From: Parachlamydia sp. AcF125
GTDB taxonomy: Bacteria; Chlamydiota; Chlamydiia; Chlamydiales; Parachlamydiaceae
Assembly: GCF_018342475.1 (NCBI RefSeq)
Contig: NZ_JAEMUD010000002.1
Span: 124,001 to 188,000, forward strand
Length of the DNA stretch: 64,000 nt
Reading direction: 5' to 3'
The stretch's first letter is position 1; the number at the start of each line of letters is the position of its first letter. Both the position numbers and the translations under genes were made by a program. Below the pieces are notes generated by a model. The model ran no database searches, had not been told where the DNA came from, and worked only from the letters and a program-made list of their open reading frames with translations. This document shows, in pieces, positions 1 through 9,901 of this stretch.

Positions 1-1277
1 AAAGCCCACTTCCAGGGGAAATTAGAAAGTAGGGGGATGAAAAGAAAAAAAAGGCTTAAAAATAGGATCATTGAGCAGGTAATCCAATGGAAAATGGAAG
101 GAGAAGAAGGCGTGGTACCCCACAGGTTCAATAGGGCTATTCCTTCGCGCAATTTTTCCAGAGGGTAGGGAGAAGAGTGGCTATTAAGAACATGTAAGCG
201 CGTTTGCAAGATATCCCGCTTTAAGCTGAGTTTTTCATACTCTTGCATCAATTGCTGCACATGCGAGACCTCTTCCAAAGTAAACGGGGGAATATTTGGC
301 AAATGGGCAAAGGTTAGGTATTTATGAAGAATCTGGTTAGCCTGGGTGAGGGCTTGCTCTACCCGATTTTTTTCCTCTTGAGCTTTTTTTAAATGTTCTA
401 ATAAAGATTGAATATGCTCTAAAGTTTGGGAAGAGGGCAGGTCAAGATGTGAAAAAGGAAGAGAGTGAAGAAATTGCTGCTTTTTAGCGACCTCTGATTG
501 AGTTTTGCTTAGGCGCCGATCGTACTCTTGTTTTTGAGTGTGAAACTGCTGATAAATCTCTCGATCATTTTCTTTAAATTTTTCCAATTGAGAAGGATAA
601 TGGCTTAATTGATTTGTTAGAGCTTTTATCAGCTCATCGAGCGCTTTCCAACGCAAAGCATCCTCTAAAAAGGGAAGTAAAGCTTGAGAATGGCTTGCAG
701 CCTCAATTTCTTGCTCAATTTTAAAAAGAGAGTCTTCTTCTTGTTTGAGAGTTTTTTGGTGTTCCTTCGCTAAACGAAGGCTTTTTAAAGCCAGATCGAG
801 CTCCTGTTTTTCTGATCTTCCTTTAAATCGACCGATTGTAAAAAAAGGATGGTTTTTTACCAGGCTTAAGTCATATCCCCCGCGAGCTTGCTTAGCAATT
901 TCTGCCGCAAAATTTTGGTCTGTTGCAGAAGAGAAAAGATCGTCGATCGTTAAGGTATAGCAAGAGGCGTAGGCAGGGGGAGGTAGCTGCTTTTGTAGCT
1001 CTGCATGAGGAATACATTTCCAATGCTTTCCCTCTAAGCTAATTTCAATTTTTTGGTCTTCTTCCATCCATACGCTATGCAAAGAGAGGGGCTCTAAGGA
1101 ATGGGAAAGAGAAGGCCATAAAAGGGCTCGAATGGCTTTGCAGGTAGTTGTCTTACCTGCCCCATTCCCTCCAATAACCACATGAATATGCGCATTTGCT
1201 AAATGCTCTTGAGTATAGCGAAGGCCTTGCTGGAGAAAACCAGGCATGCGACGGATGTTGAGGTAATGAAGTTTCAT
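1..1277 (-). CDS. YhaN-like coiled-coil AAA/SMC ATPase (partial, cut by window edge)
   Basis: The reading frame is open from an ATG at 1277 to base 1, so the C-terminal part lies outside the window. About 37 residues in is a Walker A motif, GGNGAGKTT. The next several hundred bases encode a long Lys/Glu/Gln-rich coiled coil (around residues 200-380). The last visible codons encode a strongly hydrophobic segment (ITCSMILFLSLFFLFIPLL). This order (ATPase head, coiled coil, central membrane segments) is that of the YhaN family, SbcC/Rad50-like ATPases that pair with a YhaO nuclease. The start overlaps the stop of the upstream gene as ATGA (1274-1277), so the two are probably translationally coupled. 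The likely role is DNA end processing or repair near the membrane; that is inferred from family and neighbour only. Confidence 0.85.
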   Translation of the reverse strand, partial: MKLHYLNIRRMPGFLQQGLRYTQEHLANAHIHVVIGGNGAGKTTTCKAIRALLWPSLSHSLEPLSLHSVWMEEDQKIEISLEGKHWKCIPHAELQKQLPPPAYASCYTLTIDDLFSSATDQNFAAEIAKQARGGYDLSLVKNHPFFTIGRFKGRSEKQELDLALKSLRLAKEHQKTLKQEEDSLFKIEQEIEAASHSQALLPFLEDALRWKALDELIKALTNQLSHYPSQLEKFKENDREIYQQFHTQKQEYDRRLSKTQSEVAKKQQFLHSLPFSHLDLPSSQTLEHIQSLLEHLKKAQEEKNRVEQALTQANQILHKYLTFAHLPNIPPFTLEEVSHVQQLMQEYEKLSLKRDILQTRLHVLNSHSSPYPLEKLREGIALLNLWGTTPSSPSIFHWITCSMILFLSLFFLFIPLLSNFPWKWA

Positions 1278-2575
1278 TCCTTTTCCTTTTGGCTTAAGAG
1301 AAGATCGAGGGCTTGATATCCAGCTTGCAAAAGCCATACTTTTAGCTTGTCGTCAGAAATTTCTGCTGCAGAAAAGGGGGGATACTTTTCTTGCATGGAA
1401 GCCAGGCGTAAACGGGCAGATTGTAGAAGGGCATCTGTTCCTGGTCGGTTATTTTCTAAATCGATTAATTGTTTTGCTAAAAGGCCGGCTGGATCCGCTA
1501 GCTCACTTAAGTGTTGTAGATCGTAAGGTGGTTGCGTGCGGTTTTCCACATGCTCGATAAAGTATTCCACGGAATCAGATGAAAAAATCACCCGATTTAC
1601 CATCTTGTGGATAAAACTTGGGATTTGCTGGTAAGCCGGATGGCGGCCTGTTAAAGTCAAGCGGCATCCCACTGTTTGCAGAAACGGGGAATTTTTGCTA
1701 ATCGAGGCATGCAAAGAGGAGAGCTCTTGAATGATTTTTTCCTCAAAATTTTCTGCGTTCACCTGAGCAATAGAGAAGTGGAGATGTTCCCAACGGATTT
1801 TGGCAAAAGAGAGAAACGTTTTTTTTGGTTCCTGATTTGGCAAAATTTCTAAAAGGTGAGCCCCGTGATCTCCATTTTCCCCCACATCTAGCCCTTGCGG
1901 AGATCCGCAATAAAAAACCAGGGGATTTTGGTTGAGAACAGTAGGCTTGTGAATATGCCCCAGCACCCATACTTGGGGTGGCAAATTTATAAAATCTTGA
2001 ACTTTCACAGGGGCGTAACGGCTCAAGGCTGATCCCGGACAATCGCAGTGTAACAAGCCAATAATCGTATCTGCTGTCTGGATAGAAGAGAGGTCACCTT
2101 GATAACGGTGAAGTGGATTATAAGGCACATGATTCTGCGGAAAAGACCACCCATCGAAGCGAACGATCCGGTTATTTAAAGCAAGGGAAAGAGATTCCCA
2201 TTTTCCTTCTTTGCCTAATAAATGAAAAAAAGGTGAGGAAAGTGTTTGGGCAAGTTTTCGAAAAACAGTCGCATCGTGGTTTCCTGCCACAGCAATCAGG
2301 GGAATTTTAGCCTCGATAAGAGCTTGGACCCCTTTTTCAAAAACTCGAAATATTTCAAAAAAGAGATCATCTTGATCGACCACATCTCCACACAGCAAAA
2401 CCGCGTCAATTTTATTTTCTATAGCTAAAGCATACTTGACAATTTCTTCCCAAACAGCTCGTGGGGTAAATTGGTTAGGAATCAGCTCTTCAGGTAGTGG
2501 GGAGGAACTTCGACCTAAATGTAAATCTGCCAAGCAAAGCAAGCGGATAGGATCAAGCATGGTTTGCACATTCAT
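1274..2575 (-). CDS. YhaO-like metallophosphoesterase (SbcD/Mre11-type DNA nuclease)
   Basis: This 433-residue protein carries the calcineurin-like phosphoesterase motifs in order: DLHLG near residue 18, GDVVDQDD near 62, AGNHD near 97 and GHIHKP near 206. These residues bind the two catalytic metal ions in SbcD/Mre11-type nucleases. Length and the C-terminal helical region match YhaO-type DNA repair exonucleases. It overlaps the YhaN-like ATPase by ATGA at its 3' end, and its own ATG overlaps the stop of the bioB remnant by ATGA (2572-2575). The pair probably works as a nuclease-ATPase complex like SbcCD. All motif residues are intact, so I expect it to be functional. Confidence 0.9.
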   Translation of the reverse strand: MNVQTMLDPIRLLCLADLHLGRSSSPLPEELIPNQFTPRAVWEEIVKYALAIENKIDAVLLCGDVVDQDDLFFEIFRVFEKGVQALIEAKIPLIAVAGNHDATVFRKLAQTLSSPFFHLLGKEGKWESLSLALNNRIVRFDGWSFPQNHVPYNPLHRYQGDLSSIQTADTIIGLLHCDCPGSALSRYAPVKVQDFINLPPQVWVLGHIHKPTVLNQNPLVFYCGSPQGLDVGENGDHGAHLLEILPNQEPKKTFLSFAKIRWEHLHFSIAQVNAENFEEKIIQELSSLHASISKNSPFLQTVGCRLTLTGRHPAYQQIPSFIHKMVNRVIFSSDSVEYFIEHVENRTQPPYDLQHLSELADPAGLLAKQLIDLENNRPGTDALLQSARLRLASMQEKYPPFSAAEISDDKLKVWLLQAGYQALDLLLSQKEKE

Positions 2576-3308
2576 GCCCTTCTTTTGGCAAAGGTTCTTC
2601 GAGAGGCTTGGCCTACTAAGCCTAACATTTTAAGTAAATGTTGCTCGCGCTCAAAATCGGGATTTGGCGTAGTGAGCAGCTTATCCCCTATAAAAACTGA
2701 ATTAGCTCCAGCCATAAAACAGAGGGCTTGCTCAGCATCTGACAAGGGAAGCCGTCCAGTAGATAAGCGTACCCTTGCTTGAGGTATAATCAGGCGGGCT
2801 GTAGCAATCATGCGTAGCATCTCCCAAATTGGAATAGGAGCCTGGCTTTCAAGAGGGGTCCCCTTAACAGAGGCAAGCATGTTAATAGGCACCGAATCAG
2901 GATGAGTAGGAAGGGTTGCTAAAGTGTGTAGCATGCTAATCCGATCCTCAGTTTTAGGCGATCTTGATAATTTCTGGGTGTAATAATGCTAGGATAAAAC
3001 TCTTCTCCCGCATCCAAGCTATGGTGATAAGAGTGAAGGCCTGCTTCTTTAACCGCCTGAATTGCCCGTTCAAATTCGGAGCTACTGCGGCCTTGCCTGC
3101 AGGCGGCACCCATGCAAAAATGGGGGCTTCCTCCCTTTTTTGTGCTTCTGGCTGCTGCTTCCAAGATAAGATCTAATAAAGGGGAGGGATAAATAGATGA
3201 AATTTCTTCCCGGGTCCAATCATGGCGACTTACATATGGCATAAAAGAGCTCCTTGACAAGGATAGAATCGTACTGAATAAACGAGATTCTCTCAACCAA
3301 TTATGCAT
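2572..3308 (-). pseudogene. bioB: bioB (biotin synthase) pseudogene, internally deleted and frameshifted
   Basis: Two frames together give recognisable biotin synthase. The first (3308-2919) has PLLDLILEAA, then HFCMGAACR, then [21 protein letters not shown]. The second (2934-2572) has [40 protein letters not shown] and TTPNP. Between the first two blocks the segment that carries the radical-SAM CxxxCxxC iron-sulfur motif is missing, two further stretches are deleted, and the frame shifts near 2925. Without those cysteines biotin synthase cannot work, so this is a pseudogene. Its end still overlaps the YhaO-like start, so transcription and coupling of the downstream pair may be what keeps the remnant open. 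An insertion relic is excluded by the co-linear order of the blocks. Confidence 0.9.
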
Positions 3309-3913
3309 CTAAATACAGTTTTCAGAAGGCAAATGTTAAATCGAGTTTTTGAAAAGAGGAGTCAACGGTATTAGGTTAACTATTAGAACTCTGGAGGTTA
3401 TTAAGAGCTAATCGAGCAGTACCTTTTATTTAATCCTTAAAATTAAAACTTTTTGCGAGAGGATGGATTAAAACAGCGGCTGCTTTCTCTCTTAAAATTA
3501 AAGGGTTCTAGAGATGGTTCATAAGTCATCCAATATGAGAAACCAAAATAAGAATGCCAGGCGTTAAAAAGATAGAAGGAATTAAAAAAATTTAAGCCGT
3601 TGTCAAATATCATTGCCCTTCATTTATAGCGTATGATAATAATCATCCCATTTTTGGCTTAAAACTCTACAAATAACGGAGGAGGGAGCCCTTATTTGTT
3701 TTCGTATAAGTGCCGGTTTATTTAATAATTCCTTGGCGACAAAATTTCTGATTTTACTACTTTTCCCAATGGTTGGGTGAGGGAGGTGGCAAAAAATTAA
3801 AGGCAAATTTTTTTTATTATTTTCTTCCTTTTATTTAATTGCCTTTCTATTATCTCCTAATACGATATTTTAAGGATCCTTTTTGAAAAACAGTTCACGA
3901 AAGCGAGGTTTTT
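3309..3913. other. 605-bp intergenic region, no gene recognised
   Basis: AT-rich sequence between the divergently oriented bioB remnant and the 3914 gene. It must hold the promoters for both directions. A 60-codon minus-strand frame (3624-3806) has no recognisable product and no convincing ribosome-binding site. I see no tRNA, repeat array or strong hairpin. Confidence 0.5.
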
Positions 3914-4627
3914 ATGAAGATCTTTACCAAGTTAATTTTTTTGATTGCTCTATTTTTTAGTGCCATGAGTTCTCTAGAGAGCCGTCAGGATGTTCAACCT
4001 TTTGCAAAGATTGTTGCTACCTCACCTCAGCAGCGAGCTTTGGGGGCAGCTAAGCATGCGCTCATTTTTAGAAACTTTCCCATAAATCAAGGCTTTATGA
4101 TCTCATTTGCAAGAGGTTTGCAGCCAGATTCCTTGTCTTTTAAAGAAGTAGAGAAAATTCAGATTGATGAAAAAGGAACTGTATTTGTAGAGAGAGAGGC
4201 TAGGGGGAAAAACTATGGCCTTAATTTTGAGGGAATAGCTCGAGGGGAGCGAGTGAGGTATCGTTTTAATCAAACGGATGGCACCCTTCTTTCGGAGATT
4301 TCCTACGTGCCAAAACCGATTCGCAAAAAAAGTCGAGGGAAGACGTTTTCTATTAAAGCAGAGCTTTTAGGGATATTTCCAATAACCTATCTATTTAAAT
4401 TTAAGGGAATCAAAGAAGGAGAAATTTTAAAAATCCGTTCAACTTGCGGGCAAAAGATGACCCAAGACACTGTGGAGTATAGGGAATCTCAGTTGCCTAA
4501 AATTGTATTGGAAATGGAAGGAAGAAGAGGAGAAACCAGTTTAATCGAAATATTGCGAGAAGATGGCGATAAGCTTGCTTTAAGGTTAAAAGGGGGAAAT
4601 TCTTTTTCTGCAGGAGCAAAACATTAA
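3914..4627 (+). CDS. hypothetical secreted protein, 237 residues
   Basis: Not recognised. The N-terminus is a typical signal peptide: MKIF-TK, a hydrophobic core (LIFLIALFFSA) and a likely cleavage after SSLES or thereabouts. The mature part is mixed alpha/beta with many Lys, Arg and Glu, has a single cysteine near residue 176 and no membrane segment, so an exported periplasmic or surface protein is likely. The ATG at 3914 follows an AGCGAGG ribosome-binding site at good spacing. It stands alone, with long intergenic regions on both sides. It is probably a lineage-specific protein; no catalytic motif is evident. Confidence 0.75.
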   Translation: MKIFTKLIFLIALFFSAMSSLESRQDVQPFAKIVATSPQQRALGAAKHALIFRNFPINQGFMISFARGLQPDSLSFKEVEKIQIDEKGTVFVEREARGKNYGLNFEGIARGERVRYRFNQTDGTLLSEISYVPKPIRKKSRGKTFSIKAELLGIFPITYLFKFKGIKEGEILKIRSTCGQKMTQDTVEYRESQLPKIVLEMEGRRGETSLIEILREDGDKLALRLKGGNSFSAGAKH

Positions 4628-5095
4628 ACCTTAGCTGGCTTTAAGTACATAAATACTTTTAAAATTGCCGGTATGTTTTAAAGTTCTTCTAAGGAGAACA
4701 ATTTAAAATTAATCTTTTTTTGTACCCCTAAGTTATTTAAATTATAAAGGGAATTTCATCTTCATTTTCATCCTTACAGCCAGTAATTAATGGCCAGGAA
4801 GCAGACAACTTGGGGCTAACTTGATTGAGACTGAAGCAGGTAGGCGTCATGGGAAGGCTTACAAAAAATGTGGCTGGCAAAATTTTTTCATTATTTTATT
4901 TCTTTTAAAGGCTTTTTCGATTAAACTTTTAATAAAATTTTAAAGAGACGCTTTTCTCTGTAAAAAGCCTTTAAAATAGGTGTAGAAGGCTAAAAAACGC
5001 CCGTTTTTTTATATTTGTTCTTAAAATTTTTTACTTTTAATTAACTAAGCAATTATTTAGGATGGGGGCTTTTGAATTGCCATGGGAGAACCCAC
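4628..5095. other. 468-bp intergenic region with a small hairpin near 4992-5009
   Basis: AT-rich spacer. The only structure I see is AAAAAAC-GCCC-GTTTTTT at 4992-5009, which could act as a weak terminator for the upstream gene or be chance in an AT-rich context. No coding potential is supported. Confidence 0.4.
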
Positions 5096-5692
5096 ATGTT
5101 AAAATTATTGATTTCTGCCATCTCTTTATTTTGTTTTTTTCACCCTCTTCAAGCAATTATTGACTGCGCTCCTCAATTACAGTCAGTTTTAATTACAATA
5201 CGTCAACTTCCCGAAGCGTGCGAGTTAATTAATACAGTTTTGAAAGATGGACCTATTAAAATTTCCGTTAATCAGTCTTTGTCGGCAGATTTTGGAGCCT
5301 TTTGGGGGCTTGACGATCGCACAATCTTTGTGAATGGTGTAAATCAAAAAGATTTTGGAGAAACGATAGGCTCAGTTATTTTTGAGTTATACAATGCAGT
5401 TGCTACAAGGGAATTAAAACGTCTAGATGCATTAGCCGCAGCTGGAAAGATTGATAAATTTTCCTATGTTAGAGCAGTTGAATATGTGGAATATTGTAAT
5501 TCTTTGAAAGCTTCGGAGATAGTTTCTAAAGGGATTAAGCAGGGGATTTATCCAATAGAAGCTCATTTGCCTATTTACCCTTCTTTTGAAGAACATTTTT
5601 ATATTCAAAAGAAATACGGACATTCTGCATGGATTGCTAAAAATTTTGACGAGATTGTGTGGGAGGCCCAGCAGTATAGGCAAGGATACTAA
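5096..5692 (+). CDS. hypothetical exported protein, about 198 residues
   Basis: Not recognised. The frame is open from 5072, but the ATG at 5096 is preferred: it is preceded by a GGGAG ribosome-binding site and begins a clear signal peptide (MLKLLISAISLFCFF, cleavage near LQA). The mature protein contains FVNGVNQKDFGETIGSVIFELYNA followed by a charged helical region, and ends in a Tyr/Gln-rich tail. No metal-binding or catalytic motif is complete, so I give no function. It is a single transcription unit with AT-rich upstream sequence. Confidence 0.7.
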   Translation: MLKLLISAISLFCFFHPLQAIIDCAPQLQSVLITIRQLPEACELINTVLKDGPIKISVNQSLSADFGAFWGLDDRTIFVNGVNQKDFGETIGSVIFELYNAVATRELKRLDALAAAGKIDKFSYVRAVEYVEYCNSLKASEIVSKGIKQGIYPIEAHLPIYPSFEEHFYIQKKYGHSAWIAKNFDEIVWEAQQYRQGY

Positions 5693-5957
5693 ATTGCTTG
5701 GTGGCTAAGATGCCACGCCATCTAAAGTTGCATTTGTCCGAATTGAAGTTGCCGCATTGCCCATAGAGAATCACACGAGAAAGAATATAGCTTGAGATCA
5801 CCTTTAAAAGCTTGAGCCTTCAGGCGAGCGAGTAGCCTTACTGTAAGCTTCGGCAAAATATTTCCTTATTGGAATGAAAGCTCGCTTGGCATTTTTAATT
5901 TATATCCGGAACGTGCTAAAAGCTATTTGGGTTAATTTTAGCAGAGTTTTGAGCAGT

Positions 5958-6824
5958 ATGCGACATTCTATCTATTTTTTTATCTTTGTTTCTTTCACTT
6001 TGATTAGCAGCTTAGCGATAGGGCAACTTTATGATTTTAAAGAAGAACCTATCGATGTAGTCATTCCATGCACTGAAAAAGATGTGGAGACGCTTAATTT
6101 ATGTATTGCGGGTATCCAAGCAAATTGTTCGCAAATTAGGCGGGTGATTGTCGTCTCTTCCCATCCTTTGACAGACCAAGCAGAATGGTTTGACGAAGCT
6201 TTATTTCCTTTTACTAAAGATGAGATCGCCTACCATCTCTTAAAGGGGGATGCGTCTTTAAACTCTCCTAAAAAATTGCCAAGAGTAGGGTGGTATTATC
6301 AACAGATGCTAAAGTACTATGCTGCTTTTATTATCCCTCATATTAGCTCGAATATTTTAATTTTAGATTCCGATACAATCTTTTTAAACCCAGTCGAGTT
6401 TTTAAACTCAGAAGGTGCCGGGCTCTATAATCCTGGTTCGGAGTACCATAAAGCCTATTTTGAGCACGCTGATCGTTTCTTGCCAGGCTTGAAGCGTTTA
6501 TATCCGGAATATTCAGGGATCTCCCATCATATGCTTTTACAGCTTCCCGTCCTGGAAGAGCTATTTAACAGAGTAGAAACTTATCACCAAATGCCTTTAT
6601 GGCAAGTTTTTTGCCACTGCGTGAGTGATGATTGTACATTTGCTTCAGGTGCTTCTGAGTATGAAATCTACTTTAATTTTGTTTTCTCACGAACAGATCA
6701 GGTTAAATTGCGCCATTTAAAATGGAAAAACATCAAAAACTTGGATCACTTACCAGGTTATAAAGCCCGAGGTTATCACTATGTATCCTGCCATGCCTGG
6801 TCAAGGCAAGGACTTAGCAGCTGA
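5958..6824 (+). CDS. DUF6492-like glycosyltransferase, exported or membrane-anchored
   Basis: The core resembles DUF6492/GT-A-like glycosyltransferases. Early comes DVVIPCTEKDVETL, the nucleotide-binding start of such folds. Then PRVGWYYQQMLKYYAA and the metal-binding ILDSDTIFLNP, a DxD-type motif. Later blocks (SGISHHMLL, ASEYEIYFNF) also match this group. The ATG at 5958 begins a signal-anchor (IYFFIFVSFTLISSLAIG); the frame is open from an alternative ATG at 5874, which adds 28 residues and has a poor ribosome-binding site. The probable role is sugar transfer onto a surface glycan or protein, with the substrate unknown. No other glycan genes are adjacent. Confidence 0.8.
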   Translation: MRHSIYFFIFVSFTLISSLAIGQLYDFKEEPIDVVIPCTEKDVETLNLCIAGIQANCSQIRRVIVVSSHPLTDQAEWFDEALFPFTKDEIAYHLLKGDASLNSPKKLPRVGWYYQQMLKYYAAFIIPHISSNILILDSDTIFLNPVEFLNSEGAGLYNPGSEYHKAYFEHADRFLPGLKRLYPEYSGISHHMLLQLPVLEELFNRVETYHQMPLWQVFCHCVSDDCTFASGASEYEIYFNFVFSRTDQVKLRHLKWKNIKNLDHLPGYKARGYHYVSCHAWSRQGLSS

Positions 6825-7375
6825 TGATCTTTGTGTTAGCTTTACTCTGCTTTGCTTCTTCGAAATGAAAAAGTTTTTATCCGCTCTATCAAAAAAGATG
6901 AGGCTCCCTTGATTGGCAAAAAAGAAAAAAGGATGCTTTCCTAAAGGTTACCTGCGAGGCAGGCATGAATCGTAAAAAGCTCTTTGCCAAGTTTATGGGC
7001 TATCCAAAGAGGGAAGGGAACAACATGCAAAACTTTTTTAAAAACAATAACAAATTTCTTGGTTAAATCCATTTCCAAAGAGCTCTTCTTTTAGAAGAGC
7101 ATCCTTTACAAAAGAAGCCTGCAAGCCTCCTTTGGAAATCTACACATTCCTTAGAAAAAATAAATAAATTTTCTGAGTTGTGGCAGGTTTTCCAAAAATA
7201 AATTTAAAAGGACTTGTCTAAACCTAAAAAAATAACAAATAAATTAACTTTTTTTGAAAATAACCTTTTAAAAAATTGAAAGCATCAGGTAGCATTTAAC
7301 AAAAAATAAAAAATAAATAAAATTTCTTGATAAATTATTATTAAAAATAAATTTTTAAAAATAAGGCTAATCTCT
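6825..7375. other. 551-bp AT-rich intergenic region, no gene recognised
   Basis: Stop codons occur in all frames. The last 200 bases are extremely A/T-rich runs directly before the 7376 gene and presumably contain its promoter, but no clear -35/-10 pair stands out. Confidence 0.4.
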
Positions 7376-7918
7376 ATGTTAAAAACCATCCTTATTCACG
7401 GCAATGGCGGCGGACAAGCGACAGACATTTGGCTACCTTATGTAAAAAAAAATATGGAGCATCTAGGAGTAGCAGTTATAGCGAAAACTTTTCCCGATAA
7501 TTTTTTAGCAAGGAGCGAGTATTGGCTTCCCTTTCTTAAGAAAGACTTAAGAGCTGATGCAAACACCATTCTCATCGGGCATTCGTCGGGAGCAGTGTGT
7601 GCGATGCGCTATGCTGAAAAATATCCTATTTTTGGTTCGGTTCTTGTGGCAGCCTGTTACACAGATCTAGGGAGTGAAACAGAAAAATTGAGCGGCTATT
7701 ATGATGACCCATGGGATTGGGAAGCGATCCGTCAAAATCAGAAATGGATTATCCAATTTGCTTCCACGGACGATCCTTATATTCCAATCAAAGAAGCACG
7801 CTATATCCATGATAAATTACACACAGATTATTACGAATTTAGCGATAGAGGGCATTTTGTGGATGATCACACATTTAAAGAATGCATCATCGCCTTAAAG
7901 TCGAAGCTTTTTGTTTAG
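7376..7918 (+). CDS. RBBP9/YdeN-type serine alpha/beta hydrolase
   Basis: This 180-residue protein has the compact RBBP9/YdeN fold signature. ILIHGNGG at residues 5-12 forms the oxyanion region, GHSSG near residue 64 holds the nucleophilic serine, the aspartate lies in STDDPYIP near 130, and the histidine in RGHF near 159. All three catalytic residues are present and length is normal for the family. The substrate is unknown; family members are small esterases or peptidase-like hydrolases in the cytosol. It is convergent with the next gene, and a shared perfect hairpin lies between them. Confidence 0.85.
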   Translation: MLKTILIHGNGGGQATDIWLPYVKKNMEHLGVAVIAKTFPDNFLARSEYWLPFLKKDLRADANTILIGHSSGAVCAMRYAEKYPIFGSVLVAACYTDLGSETEKLSGYYDDPWDWEAIRQNQKWIIQFASTDDPYIPIKEARYIHDKLHTDYYEFSDRGHFVDDHTFKECIIALKSKLFV

Positions 7919-7965
7919 AAGAAATAAGCTGAGTTTGTTAAAAGTGCCTGCAGCTTTTTGAAGGA

Positions 7966-7996
7966 GTAAAGGTCAGAAAAAATTTCTGACCTTTAC
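7966..7996. terminator. bidirectional intrinsic-type terminator between convergent genes
   Basis: A perfect 14-bp inverted repeat (GTAAAGGTCAGAAA and its complement) with a 3-base loop lies between the convergent hydrolase and the 8004-8558 gene. Being symmetric and placed just past both stops, it can end transcription from both sides. Confidence 0.8.
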
Positions 7997-8003
7997 AATT
8001 ACC

Positions 8004-8558
8004 TTAGTCTAGTTCAGGAATAAACTCCGGAACAAATGATGCAGCATTTGCTCTATCAGCATCACAAACAAAAACTGGGCTCGCATAACGGACATAGCGG
8101 CCGTGTATGTTTCTAATAAATACCTCTGTTCCTGCAGGGTTGGCATATTCAAACACAAATAATTCCCAATCTTCAGGATTACTTTTGGCATGGCTCTCTG
8201 GATTCCATAATATGAGAGGACCATTAGCCCTAACAGCTTGCCAACATTGGTATGTATTTGCTCTAAAAATCCAATATCCTAGAAGCTGTTCGTAGGAGCC
8301 TCTTTGAGTGATCCATGTAAAACTCTGTTTTGTGGAGTCGTCATGCACACTGCTTAAGCCAAAGTTATGGTCTAGATAGCGGCCAGAATAATAACCCAGG
8401 CGCAAGGCTCCAAAATAAGCATTGTTAACAAGTTGAGTCACTTTAACGGGATCTGGAATTGCAAAGCCTGTTTCACGAGCATGCAAAGAGCCAGATAGTA
8501 TTTCACCCATAATGATAAAAACAAAAAACCAAATTGTTATAGATTTTTCAATTTTCAT
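8004..8558 (-). CDS. secreted protein with possible fascin-like beta-trefoil, 184 residues
   Basis: A strong AGGAGG ribosome-binding site precedes the ATG. An N-terminal hydrophobic stretch (ITIWFFVFIIMGEIL) ending near LHA is a signal peptide. The C-terminal half reads WELFVFEYANPAG, then NIHGRYVRY, then a hydrophobic strand, DADRANAASFVPEF. This WE-F, NG-YV and D-A-F spacing is reminiscent of one repeat of fascin-like or related beta-trefoil domains, which bind actin or glycans. That is a pattern match by eye only. It could be a host-directed secreted factor; no enzyme motif is visible. Confidence 0.65.
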   Translation of the reverse strand: MKIEKSITIWFFVFIIMGEILSGSLHARETGFAIPDPVKVTQLVNNAYFGALRLGYYSGRYLDHNFGLSSVHDDSTKQSFTWITQRGSYEQLLGYWIFRANTYQCWQAVRANGPLILWNPESHAKSNPEDWELFVFEYANPAGTEVFIRNIHGRYVRYASPVFVCDADRANAASFVPEFIPELD

Positions 8559-9374
8559 ATGCCCTCCTTTTTGTTAAGGCAATTTCAATTTATAAAAAAC
8601 TTTCATGTTTTGCAACAAGGTTAAAAATTTATTTTTTGTAGATAAAAATAATTAAGAGCTGAAAGTTTAGTTTTCTATTGTAACGATTTTTCTCACAAAA
8701 AGGCTTTTTAGAGGTTGTGTTGAAAAAGCTTGTGAATTTGAAATTACATTTAAATCTCCCTATTAATATCTCGAAAACATTTAATGGAGTGGCTTTGTAT
8801 CGGCAATAAATAGATTCCTACACATCTGGGCATTGCTTGATAGCCATCCAATTTCTGTCATGGAAAGACCACCCTGCTCGGTCTGCTGCGTTTTAAGGTA
8901 TGTCAATAAAATCTTTCACTTGGACGGGCATATGCTTGTGTGCCTCTCGAGCATAGCGCTAGTTATCCTTCAAGCGGAAAAGGGGCGCCTGTGGCTGCTA
9001 GGACTAGTGCCTTTGCCACTCTTTTCACCCCCAGCTCCGTTGGCAATGACAGGGCATCTCTCAGGAGATGATCTCCCTATCTTAGGCTTTAGGAGGGCCT
9101 CGCTACGTTTTCGCTTATTGTCGAGCTGCGTGATTTCGCAAGTGGCCTTAGAGACACAATGGATGTCGTTGCTGGAATTAAAGCCCAGGAAATTGTGCTG
9201 GCACCTTCTTGACATCATTCGTCGGCTGATGTCAAAGCATAGGTCATAGGCGCATCTTAGGCTTTATGTAAGGCTCAAATTCGCGGATATCAATGTCGTG
9301 AAAGTTGTGCAATGGAGTAGAATAAAAACGCCTTCACTTAGGTCGAGGGAGAAAGGGGGTAGGAATTTAGCGTT
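8559..9374. other. 816-bp region, probably a degraded mobile element
   Basis: The stretch 8830-9260 is clearly richer in G+C than its surroundings and has long but nonsensical frames on both strands. Minus-strand fragments such as QTEQGGLSMTEIGWLS resemble a helix-turn-helix segment, but they are broken by stops and I cannot name a family. It probably came by transfer and is decaying. Confidence 0.4.
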
Positions 9375-9844
9375 ATGGCTTTGGCAAAACAAGGGAAAGC
9401 GATGGATAAGACCGATGAGCCATCATTAAAAGGAGTGATTAACAAACTTCCCTATTTAAGAAATAAGAATCCAAAAAAGAATTTGAGGCGCTTAAAACTG
9501 AATTTTATGAAAAATTTCATCCTGAAGGTTTTCTTGAGCAGCTTTTATGTGAGCGAGCATTGGCTGCAGCATGGAGATTATCTCGAGTAACGCAAATGGA
9601 AACGTTATCAATCGATCATACAGCAAAAAAAGCTTATTCTAATAAGAGGATTAGTGAAGTGCTTAGCGGGCGTCATGGAGATGAACTCATGCTACTTTCT
9701 CGATATGAAATCACATTAGAAAAAATCCTCTTCAGGTCTATCCGAGAATTAAGGGATTTGCAGATGGCACGTAATCTTGAACAAGCGATACCAATCACCG
9801 AAATTGGCTTTGTTCTGCAAAAAATCACTGAAGCCAGTACTTAA
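9375..9844 (+). pseudogene. frameshifted conserved ORF (two frames joined at a poly-A run)
   Basis: The first frame (from 9375) gives SLKGVINKLPYLRNKNPKK. One frame over, the sequence continues as EFEALKTEFYEKFHPEGF, then LEQLLCERALAAAWRLSR, and on to RYEITLEKILFRSIRELRDLQ, ending at 9844. The switch falls at the A6 run near 9472-9477, so a single-base indel split one gene of about 155 codons. The R-Y-E-x-L-E-x-x-x-x-R-x-x-R-E-L pattern is typical of a small uncharacterised protein found in many copies in planctomycetes and their relatives. I do not know its function. Confidence 0.7.
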
Positions 9845-9901
9845 ATTCATTGCAATGTTTTATAACCTTTTGCTATTGTTATCGCTCTTAGCAGAGGGAA
9901 T

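Noticed and set aside
3624-3806. 60-codon minus-strand frame as a transposase remnant
   Set aside because: A vague resemblance only; no family motif could be identified.
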